64,000 nucleotides of DNA from Sphingomonas sp. TZW2008. Its GTDB lineage: Bacteria > Pseudomonadota > Alphaproteobacteria > Sphingomonadales > Sphingomonadaceae. The notes below the pieces were generated by a model, which made no database searches, was not told the origin of the DNA, and saw nothing but the letters and a program-made list of their open reading frames with translations. How positions within the stretch are numbered: position 1 is the first letter of the stretch; each line of letters begins with the position of its first letter. The DNA lies in the NCBI RefSeq assembly GCF_002117915.1, contig NZ_BDJB01000001.1, positions 1-64,000 on the forward strand. Reading direction: 5' to 3'. The position numbers and the translations under genes are program-made. This document shows, one piece after another, positions 57,507 to 64,000 of this stretch.

Positions 57507-58543
57507 GTGATTTGCCGCCGACGCTGTTCGTTGGCCTGTCCGCCGAGGGCCCGGGGGGAATTCAGCGCTTCAACCGACGCGTCCTTGCCGCGCTCACCGC
57601 GATCGGAGCGCCCGCCCGGTGCGTGATGCTGAACGACGCGCCGGTCAACGGCGACCGGCTGCGACTGATGCGGGCGATCGGGCGCGCGGCGCGCAGCGCG
57701 CCGGTGCTGCTGCTGGGGCACGTCAATCTCCTGCCGGTCGCGGCTGGCTATCGGCTGATGAACCCTGCGGGGCGGGTGATGCTGTTCGCGCACGGCATCG
57801 AGGTGTGGGGCGATCCGGCATATCGCCGCGTGCGCCGCTGGGAGCCGGCGGCGATGCGGGCACTGGTCGATCGCGTTGCGGTGGTAAGCGACTTTTCGCG
57901 CGACCGCATGACGGCGGCGTTCGGGATCGCGCCGGATCGCTTCCACCTTTTCCCCAATGCGGTTGATCTGCCGCCCCCGGCCGGCGCGAGCGGCGGGGGG
58001 CCTCCAACGGTCCTCGCGGTCGCGCGGCTGGGGGCAGGCGAGCGCGAGAAGCGCGTCGACGATCTGATCCGTGCGCTACCGATCGTCGCCGCCAGCGTGC
58101 CCGAGGCGCGGCTGATGATCATTGGTGAGGGGCCGCTGCGCGCCGAACTCGCCGGCTTGGCCGCGACGCTCGGTGTGGGGAAGCGGGTGGACCTGCTGGG
58201 CGGCGTCGATGAGATGGCGCTGACACAAGCCTATGCCGGTGCGCGCGCCTTCGCGCTGCCGTCGACGAAGGAGGGGTTCGGCATCGTCTATCTCGAGGCG
58301 TGGGCACGCGGCGTGCCGGTGGTGGCGGCGAAGGGCGGCGCGCCGGCGGCGATGATCGCCGACGGCGTCGACGGTTACACCGTCCCGCCCGGCGACGTGC
58401 CGGCGCTGGCCGCGGCGCTGATCGCGCTCCTCACCAACCCAGAGGCGGCGGCGGGAATGGGCGCGGCAGGGCGCGCGAAGGTGCAGCAATGCTATTCGGC
58501 GCCGGCTTTCAACGCCAATCTGCGGCGCCTGCTGCAGCGCTGA
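57503..58543 (+). CDS. Glycosyltransferase family 4/1
   Basis: A 346-residue GT-B glycosyltransferase. N-terminal EGPGGIQRFNRRVL near 15-28 is the acceptor-side Gly loop; FAHGIEVWGDPAYR near 92; the donor-side domain holds GEREKRVDDLIRALP near 180 and the characteristic PSTKEGFGIVYLEAWARGVPV near 252-272 with the conserved Glu pair. ATG 57503 overlaps the flippase stop by 4 bp. It overlaps its convergent neighbour at 58509-58543. Confidence 0.9.
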   Translation: MSDLPPTLFVGLSAEGPGGIQRFNRRVLAALTAIGAPARCVMLNDAPVNGDRLRLMRAIGRAARSAPVLLLGHVNLLPVAAGYRLMNPAGRVMLFAHGIEVWGDPAYRRVRRWEPAAMRALVDRVAVVSDFSRDRMTAAFGIAPDRFHLFPNAVDLPPPAGASGGGPPTVLAVARLGAGEREKRVDDLIRALPIVAASVPEARLMIIGEGPLRAELAGLAATLGVGKRVDLLGGVDEMALTQAYAGARAFALPSTKEGFGIVYLEAWARGVPVVAAKGGAPAAMIADGVDGYTVPPGDVPALAAALIALLTNPEAAAGMGAAGRAKVQQCYSAPAFNANLRRLLQR

Positions 58544-60011
58544 CCCGGATCGTGCCGAACGCGCGCCGCCGCCGCCGCGTCCGATCGAGCAGCAGGAGCG
58601 CGCCGCCGACGAGCAGCAGGAACGGAAAGCTGCGGCAGAAGAACGACAAGGTGGTGCTGACCTCGCGCTCGGCGAGGAAGGCGGTGGCGGCGAAGACGAA
58701 CGCCGCCCAGGCGTTGCCCACGAGCCGCCCGGCCACGAGATCAAGCGCGACGAAGGTGATCGCGACGGTGATCGCTGGCAGCACGAGCACCCCGACCCAG
58801 CCGAGTGCGGCGAGGCTGCTCGCGACGAGCCCGACGACCGGGCGTGCGATAGATCTCTTGGCACGGAAGCCGTAGTGCCAGGCGATGCGATCGGGCGCGG
58901 TCGTCAGCGTCTTGTGCAGGAGGAAGCCGGGCAGCAGCGTTTCCGCCGGATCGCGCCACAGATCGGCGAGGCCCATCGTTCCGCGATCGCCGAGCGCGCG
59001 CGCGACCTGATCGATCGGCTGGATCATCGTGAAGCGTTCGGTGTTCCAGGTGCGCGGATAGACGTAGCTGTCATGATAGGTGAGCTGGAAGCCGGCGGCG
59101 ATGCGATCCGCATCGGCGGCGAGGCGCGCGGGATCGAAGCGCGCGGCGGCGATGACACGCGCGGTGGCGACGATGCGGCCGATGCCGCGCACGTCGGGCT
59201 GCGTGCGCACGATCTGGATCGCGGGCACGACGAAGCCGACCGCGACGAGCATGCCGATCGCAGCGGGCACGATCCATCGCCACCGCAGGCGAACGCGGAA
59301 CGCGACAAGGGTGACGAGGACGACGAGCAGGAAGTCGAACAGCGTTCGCTTGGTATTGTCGGCAAGCGTCAGCGCGAGGACGACGATCGCCATCGCGGCG
59401 AGCAGCGCCTTCGGCCCGATCGCACCGGGGCGCTGCGCGACGAGCGCCGCCTGCAGCCCGGCGCCGAGCAGGAGTAGCGGATAGAAGGTGCCGAAGCCGC
59501 CGAAGCCACCGCCTTCGAACCCGCCGTTGCTGGCGATCGCGCGGAACTGCGTTTGGAGGAAGGTGAAGAGCGCGCCGAGCGCGAAGGCGAGCGGGGCGAG
59601 CCAAGCGAGGCGCGCGGGATCGGCGGTGACGGTGCGCAGGCGGAAGGCGAAGCGCGCAGGTCGGCGCACGGCGTGGCTTGCGGCATAGCCGACGGTGATC
59701 GAGGCGAAGCCGGCGAGGAGGTAGGTTGCGGTCGTCTCGGGCACGACGAGGTTCGCCTGCACCGGCTGGCCGGCGAGCGTCTTGAGGGCGAGGCTAGCGG
59801 TGCCGAAGTAGATGCAGAGGAGCGCGAACAGCCCGTCCGACACGCGCGGATTGCGCTTCGCCAGTGGCGCCAGCGCCGCGCTGGCGATCACCACCAGCGT
59901 GCCGAGCACGCCGGCGCTGGCGCCGAGCAGCGCCTGCATCCCGGCCAGCGCCACGATGGCGACCGCGTAGAACAAGCATCGCGCGCGCTTGGCGATCGTT
60001 CTTCCCCCCAT
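58509..60011 (-). CDS. Multi-span membrane protein, O-antigen polymerase-like (Wzy-like)
   Basis: A 500-residue protein with about 11-12 helices and a large soluble loop (about 270-375). The pattern of long helical runs and one big loop is typical of Wzy-type polymerases, which join repeat units in the periplasm. Sequence identity to known Wzy is not visible, so the assignment rests on topology and context. On the opposite strand to the other cluster genes and tail-to-tail with the glycosyltransferase gene, overlapping it by 35 bp. Confidence 0.7.
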   Translation of the reverse strand: MGGRTIAKRARCLFYAVAIVALAGMQALLGASAGVLGTLVVIASAALAPLAKRNPRVSDGLFALLCIYFGTASLALKTLAGQPVQANLVVPETTATYLLAGFASITVGYAASHAVRRPARFAFRLRTVTADPARLAWLAPLAFALGALFTFLQTQFRAIASNGGFEGGGFGGFGTFYPLLLLGAGLQAALVAQRPGAIGPKALLAAMAIVVLALTLADNTKRTLFDFLLVVLVTLVAFRVRLRWRWIVPAAIGMLVAVGFVVPAIQIVRTQPDVRGIGRIVATARVIAAARFDPARLAADADRIAAGFQLTYHDSYVYPRTWNTERFTMIQPIDQVARALGDRGTMGLADLWRDPAETLLPGFLLHKTLTTAPDRIAWHYGFRAKRSIARPVVGLVASSLAALGWVGVLVLPAITVAITFVALDLVAGRLVGNAWAAFVFAATAFLAEREVSTTLSFFCRSFPFLLLVGGALLLLDRTRRRRRAFGTIRVSAAAGAADWR

Positions 60012-60114
60012 CTTCCCCGCAGCGATGCTAGCAGCCAGCGGACGTGCCGTCGACGCCGCGCGCGGTTGCGCAAGACATTCGCTTCGCTAGACTTTGCCCC
60101 GGGGGAATGGGCAG

Positions 60115-60705
60115 ATGCGGATCGGCGACGACGATAGGCCGCTCGACGGCGGCGCGGCGCGCGCTTGGCAGGGGGGTGCGAGCTTCTCCAGGGCCAACCG
60201 CCTGTACCGGCTCGCCTGGACGATTGCGTGGCTGCTGCTGGCGGCGTGGACGCCGCCGCCGCTGCGCGGTTGGCGCCGGCTGGTGCTGCAGGCGTTCGGC
60301 GCGCGGCTGGCGCCGACTGCGAACGTCTATGCCAGCGCGCGGATCTGGTCGCCGCGCAACCTGTCGATGGAGGATCACGCCGCGATCGGGCCGCGCGCGA
60401 CGATCTATTCGATGGCGCCGATATCGATCGGGGCGCATGCGGTGGTGTCGCAGGGTACGCATCTGTGCGCGGGCACGCACGACATCGAGGATGCGGCGTT
60501 CCAGCTCGTCGCGCGGCCGATCATTATTGGTGCGCGCGCGTGGGTGGCGGCGGAGGCGTTCGTCGGACCGGGGGTTTCGATCGGCGAGGGTGCGGTGCTC
60601 GGCGCGCGGGCGGTAACGATGCGCGACGTCGCGCCGTGGATGATCGCCGTCGGCAATCCGGCGCGCGTTGTGCGCGAGCGGCGCATCCGGTTCGATCCGG
60701 CGTGA
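60115..60705 (+). CDS. WcaF-like/hexapeptide-repeat acetyltransferase
   Basis: A 196-residue left-handed beta-helix acetyltransferase. Repeat-like steps of the [LIV]-G-x4 kind run from ARIWSPRNLSMEDHAAIG near 75 to SIGEGAVLGARAVTMRD near 160. The catalytic His is in the CAGTHDIE segment. N-terminal helix at about 30-45 is hydrophobic. It would acetylate a sugar of the exopolysaccharide. ATG 60115 has GGGGGAATGG upstream. Its stop overlaps the GT2 start as GTGA. Confidence 0.88.
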   Translation: MRIGDDDRPLDGGAARAWQGGASFSRANRLYRLAWTIAWLLLAAWTPPPLRGWRRLVLQAFGARLAPTANVYASARIWSPRNLSMEDHAAIGPRATIYSMAPISIGAHAVVSQGTHLCAGTHDIEDAAFQLVARPIIIGARAWVAAEAFVGPGVSIGEGAVLGARAVTMRDVAPWMIAVGNPARVVRERRIRFDPA

Positions 60706-61664
60706 CAGAGGGTGTCGTTGCCGTGCCGATGCCACCGGCCAGCGTCGACCTGACGGTGGTGATCCTGACGTACAACGAGGCGCATCACATCGAGCGTGCG
60801 ATCGCGAGTGTCCGCGGCGTTGCGCGCGCGGTTCTTGTCGTCGACAGCTATTCGACCGACGCGACCGTCGCGCTAGCGCAGGCCGCGGGCGCGACCGTGC
60901 TGCAGCACCGCTTCACCAGTCATGCCGCGCAGCTGCAATGGGCGCTCGATCATGCCGGGATCACGACCGACTGGACGATGCGGCTCGACGCCGACGAGCT
61001 GATCGAGGCGGATCTTGCGGAAGCGATCGTCGCGACCTTGCCGACGCTGCCACCCGAGGTGAGCGGGATCGAGCTCGATCGCAAGCACGTGTTCATGGGG
61101 CGCTGGATCCGGCACGGTGGGCGCTATCCGTTGCGCTTGCTGCGCCTGTGGCGGACGGGGCACGCACGGGTCGAGCAGCGCTGGATGGACGAGCATATAC
61201 TGCTTGAGCGCGGGGCATCGATCGTGCTGGCGGGCGGCTTCGCCGACGTGAACCTCGGCGATCTCACCTTCTTCACCGCCAAGCACAACGGCTATGCGAC
61301 GCGCGAGGCGGTGGAGGTGATCGCTGCGCGCCACGCGCTGTTCGGCACGCGCGCGACGCTGTCGCGCGGCGGCGGCCCGAAGCAGGCGCGCGGCAAGCGA
61401 CGGATCAAGGCGCTGGTGTACGACCGGCTGCCGCTATGGGCGGCGCCGCTCGGCTATTTCCTGTACCGCTATGTCGTGCAGCGTGGCTTCCTGGATGGGC
61501 GTGCGGGGCTAATCTACCACGTGCTGCAAGGCTTCTGGTATCGCTTCCTCGTTGGCGCAAAGGTGGTGGAGTTCGAGCGCGCGCTGGCGGGCTGCACAAC
61601 GCGCGAGGCGCGGATCGCCAAGTTGCGCGCGCTGACCGGCCTGCCGATCGGGGAGGCGGGATGA
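60702..61664 (+). CDS. Glycosyltransferase family 2
   Basis: A 320-residue GT-A glycosyltransferase. LTVVILTYNEAHHIERAIASV near 16-36 is the nucleotide-sugar site, DSYSTDATV near 50, and the metal-binding DADELIEADLAEAI near 96 replaces the DxD motif. The later HNGYATREA and the C-terminal hydrophobic stretch fit membrane association. GTG 60702 overlaps the acetyltransferase stop (GTGA). It overlaps the next gene by ATGA. Confidence 0.89.
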   Translation: MTEGVVAVPMPPASVDLTVVILTYNEAHHIERAIASVRGVARAVLVVDSYSTDATVALAQAAGATVLQHRFTSHAAQLQWALDHAGITTDWTMRLDADELIEADLAEAIVATLPTLPPEVSGIELDRKHVFMGRWIRHGGRYPLRLLRLWRTGHARVEQRWMDEHILLERGASIVLAGGFADVNLGDLTFFTAKHNGYATREAVEVIAARHALFGTRATLSRGGGPKQARGKRRIKALVYDRLPLWAAPLGYFLYRYVVQRGFLDGRAGLIYHVLQGFWYRFLVGAKVVEFERALAGCTTREARIAKLRALTGLPIGEAG

Positions 61665-62845
61665 TGCGCATCCTGCGCATCATCACCAGCGCCGATCCGC
61701 GCACCGGCGGGCCGATCGAGGGCGCACTGCAGGTTGCGGCGGCCTGGGCGCGTGCGGGGCATCGCCAGGATTTGCTGACGCTCGACCCGCCCGAGGAGCG
61801 GCACCTGCCCGACTATCCGGGGCGGATCGTCGCGCTCGGGCCGCCGCGCGGGCGGGGGCTGTGCGCGCGCTATCGCTACGGCGCGGCGATGGTGCCGTGG
61901 CTGCGCGCGCATGCGCACGAATATGACGCGATAATCGTATCGGGGCTGTGGCGCTATTCGGCACGCGGCGCGATGCGGGCGCTCGCCGACGGGCCCGTGC
62001 CGTATTTCGTCATCCCGCACGGCATGCTCGATCCGTGGTTCCGTAAGAGGGCGGCGGCCAAGTACTGCATCAAGCAACTGTCGTGGTGGTGGGCCGAGGG
62101 GCCGCTGTTGGCGGGCGCGCGCGCGGTGCTGTTCACCAGCGAGGAGGAACGGCGGCGCGCGCGGGGCGCGTTTCGCCCATATCGCCTGACCGAAGCGGTG
62201 ATCGATTACGGCACGGCGGATATCGGCGCGGCGAGCGCGGGGGAAGCGGCGGCGCAGGTCGCGGCGTTCCGCGCGCTCCTGCCCGCGCTGAATACGCGCG
62301 AGTACCTGCTGTTCCTGGGGCGGCTGCATCCCAAGAAGGGATGCGACCTGCTGGTCGCGGCGTTCGCGGAGGTCGCCGCGCGCGCCCCTGGGCTCGACCT
62401 CGTCCTTGCCGGGCCCGACGATGCGGGGTTCGGCGCGGTGCTGCGCACGCAGGTGGCGGCGGCCGGGCTTGCCGATAGGGTGCATTTCGTGGGCATGTTG
62501 CGCGGCGCGGCGAAGGCAGGGGCGCTGCGATCGGCGGCGGCGTTCGTGCTGCCGTCGCATCAGGAGAATTTCGGCATCGCCGTCGCCGAAGCGCTGGCGG
62601 GCGGCACGCCGGTGCTGGTCAGCCACGAGGTCGCGATCTGGCGCGAGGTGCTGGCCGAGGGCGGCGGCCTCGCTGCGCCCGATACCGCCGCGGGGACGCG
62701 CGATCTGCTGGAGCGCTTCCTGTCGCTTCCGGCGGAGGAGCGGCAGACGATGCGGCAGGCCGCGCGTGCGGCGTACGAGCGGCGCTTCACGATCGAGCGC
62801 GCGGCGGACAGCCTGCTGACGACGATCGAGCGGCATCTCGCCTGA
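61661..62845 (+). CDS. Glycosyltransferase family 4/1
   Basis: A 394-residue GT-B glycosyltransferase. N-terminal TSADPRTGGPIEGALQ with the Gly loop, YFVIPHGMLDPWFRKRAA near 127-144, the donor-side FLGRLHPKKGCDLLVAAFAE near 228 and PSHQENFGIAVAEALAGGTPVL near 306 (E-x7-E). Last gene in the coupled run; a palindrome follows. It probably adds a sugar to the lipid-linked precursor. Confidence 0.91.
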   Translation: MMRILRIITSADPRTGGPIEGALQVAAAWARAGHRQDLLTLDPPEERHLPDYPGRIVALGPPRGRGLCARYRYGAAMVPWLRAHAHEYDAIIVSGLWRYSARGAMRALADGPVPYFVIPHGMLDPWFRKRAAAKYCIKQLSWWWAEGPLLAGARAVLFTSEEERRRARGAFRPYRLTEAVIDYGTADIGAASAGEAAAQVAAFRALLPALNTREYLLFLGRLHPKKGCDLLVAAFAEVAARAPGLDLVLAGPDDAGFGAVLRTQVAAAGLADRVHFVGMLRGAAKAGALRSAAAFVLPSHQENFGIAVAEALAGGTPVLVSHEVAIWREVLAEGGGLAAPDTAAGTRDLLERFLSLPAEERQTMRQAARAAYERRFTIERAADSLLTTIERHLA

Positions 62846-62854
62846 CAGGCTGTC

Positions 62855-62877
62855 CTACATGGTTGATCGTGATGTAG
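62855..62877. promoter_or_regulatory. Interrupted palindrome after the exopolysaccharide genes
   Basis: CTACAT (62855-62860) and ATGTAG (62872-62877), with partial pairing extending outward, lie in the 62-bp gap between the last glycosyltransferase and the next gene. It may be an operator or a weak terminator; no T run. Confidence 0.3.
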
Positions 62878-62907
62878 AACAAACCACGAACAATCAGGAG
62901 GACGGCA

Positions 62908-63336
62908 ATGGCGGCGGAAGTCGAAGTTCCGGCGGGGTTCGTCCCGCAATATGCGTTGGCATTCGGCGCGGTGGACGCGCCGGCGGTGTCCGTGCACGCG
63001 GGCAACCCGCTGCCGGTGCGTACCGTGCGGCAGGCGGCCGGCAGCGTGCCGCTGATCGGCAGCACGTCCGCGAGCGGGACGGTGGGGCCGTTCGTGCCCG
63101 AGCTCGGCACGCCGATCCGCGTGATGCTGACGGGCAATTGGACGGGCGTGGTCGAGCTGCAACGATCGATCGACGGCGGGGCGACGCGCGTGCCGCTGAC
63201 CGCGGGGGGCGAGGGGTGGGGACGGTTCACCGGAAACGCCAACGAGGCGGTGACGGACGAGAGCGAGGCGGGCGCGACCTATCACCTCGCCATCGCGTTG
63301 CAATCGGGCACACTTGCCTATCGGGTGGCGCAATGA
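62908..63336 (+). CDS. Hypothetical beta-rich protein (possible tail-fibre- or EPS-associated)
   Basis: A 142-residue soluble protein without signal or membrane segment. I do not recognise a family. Its pattern of short strands with Gly and Thr (IRVMLTGNWTGVVELQRSID) and the final YHLAIALQSGTLAYRV resemble proteins found near phage tail structures. AGGAGG lies 6 bp before ATG 62908, a strong ribosome site. The stop overlaps the next ATG by 4 bp, so the two are co-translated. Confidence 0.75.
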   Translation: MAAEVEVPAGFVPQYALAFGAVDAPAVSVHAGNPLPVRTVRQAAGSVPLIGSTSASGTVGPFVPELGTPIRVMLTGNWTGVVELQRSIDGGATRVPLTAGGEGWGRFTGNANEAVTDESEAGATYHLAIALQSGTLAYRVAQ

Positions 63337-64000
63337 GCGCGGCGGACGTAATCGCGCGCGGCATGGCGGCGCAGGCCCGCGCGGCGGTGGCGACAAGCAA
63401 TCGCCACGCACGACTGATCGGCGCGGCGGCGGCGAGCGAGCGGCGCAATCCGGTGATCCTGCCGCCGTGGCTGGCACCGCCCGCCTACGTGCCCAATACC
63501 GCCTATGCGGTCGGCCAGGTGGTCGCCAATGCGGGCAGGTGGTTCATGTGCGGTATCGCGGGCACCAGCCCGGTGAGCGGCGGCGGGCCGACGACGACGG
63601 CGAGCGGGCAATATGTCGCGGATGGTGCGAGCGCGGTCTATTGGACGTATCTTGGTGGCGCGCGCGCGGCCGATCCGGGCGACGGCGCACCGGCGGTGTC
63701 GGCAGTGACGAGCAACCCGTCGCTTGGGGCGAACTGGCTGCCGGCGAGCTTTCCCGCGTCGTACCGTGTGCGGGGCGCGGCGCCTGCTGCTTATCGCGGC
63801 AGCTTCTGGTCGCTCGGCAGCTTCGAGGCCAAGGCGGGGGTGGTGGCGTGCGCCGGCGCGTCGGTGGGGTTCGACTGCGACGCCGACAAGCTGGCAATCT
63901 TCCTGCCCGCCAATTCGGCGCAGCTACGCTTCATCGTCGACGGGCGCTATCTGATGCCCGGCAGTCACGTGGTCGGCGGATCGGACCAGTGGCTGGTGAT
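63333..64000 (+). CDS. Partial protein, SGNH/esterase- or tail-fibre-like; runs off the window
   Basis: At least 222 residues are visible from ATG 63333 to the window edge without a stop. NTAYAVGQVVANAGRWFMC (about 55-73) has the Y-x-G-x-V...G...C pattern of carbohydrate-binding or phage tail repeats. The later strand-rich part (YRGSFWSLGSFEAKAGVV, FIVDGRYLMPGSHV) resembles the jelly-roll domain that often precedes SGNH hydrolases. The catalytic domain, if any, is outside the window. ATGA coupling to the preceding gene indicates a joint role. Confidence 0.72.
   Translation, partial: MSAADVIARGMAAQARAAVATSNRHARLIGAAAASERRNPVILPPWLAPPAYVPNTAYAVGQVVANAGRWFMCGIAGTSPVSGGGPTTTASGQYVADGASAVYWTYLGGARAADPGDGAPAVSAVTSNPSLGANWLPASFPASYRVRGAAPAAYRGSFWSLGSFEAKAGVVACAGASVGFDCDADKLAIFLPANSAQLRFIVDGRYLMPGSHVVGGSDQWLV

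Overview
The window is GC-rich (about 70% by eye), densely coded DNA. It most likely comes from a sphingomonad (Alphaproteobacteria, Sphingomonas or a close relative). The basis is gene content and style: a PepSY/DUF2271/DUF4198/ApbE operon, a coxBA pair, a pyrE-pdxJ-acpS-lepB chain, a fabI-aroC group, many GTG/TTG starts and frequent 4-bp start/stop overlaps. I count 56 protein-coding genes; one runs off the right edge. There is no intact RNA gene, CRISPR array or insertion sequence. The only stretch over 300 bp without a gene is 3534-4006.

Layout. 1-3875: a large hybrid histidine kinase in DNA visibly poorer in GC, ending at a 45-bp 3' fragment of tRNA-Thr(CGT). This looks like the distal attachment site of an integrated island. 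4007-6400: haloacid dehalogenase, TauD-type dioxygenase and a divergent Crp/Fnr regulator with a palindromic operator between them. 6468-9571: a flavinylation operon. ApbE (FMN transferase) is encoded with a secreted DUF2271 protein that carries a textbook FMN-attachment motif (DGVSGAT), a DUF4198 protein and a PepSY membrane protein. 9588-11866: M48/LysM lipoprotein protease and a TetR regulator. 12020-18418: two oxidoreductase groups (LLM flavoenzyme, SDR, FAD enzyme, zinc alcohol dehydrogenase, epoxide-hydrolase-like enzyme), probably a catabolic or detoxifying region. 18502-27610: a low-GC orphan gene, nitroreductase, DUF885 peptidase-like protein, a 1140-residue propeller-amidohydrolase and two more NAD(P)-linked reductases.

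27717-34787: an Mfd-like helicase, a DEAD-box RNA helicase, pterin dehydratase, a small zincin and ccmAB. 34803-36990: a cell-wall hydrolase and three small exported low-complexity proteins. 37133-41457: a coupled group dnaJ-like, yihY, fabI, GNAT, aroC. 41535-44908: transglutaminase plus an ATP-grasp/alpha-E fusion, an enigmatic peptide-ligase-like module. 45009-51182: PhoD phosphatase, then the chain pyrE-pdxJ-acpS-lepB-AI-2E-maiA, in which every junction is a 4-bp overlap. 51398-54335: coxB-coxA closed by a strong terminator, without ctaB/ctaG/coxC. 54375-64000: DUF2490 protein, a second epoxide-hydrolase-like enzyme, an exopolysaccharide cluster (flippase, three glycosyltransferases, polymerase-like protein, acetyltransferase) and two end genes of unclear, possibly tail-fibre or esterase-like, nature.

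The strongest candidate for a special system is the flavinylation operon. The transglutaminase/ATP-grasp/alpha-E module, the tRNA-Thr island edge and the pseudo-receiver of the first kinase are the next most interesting items.
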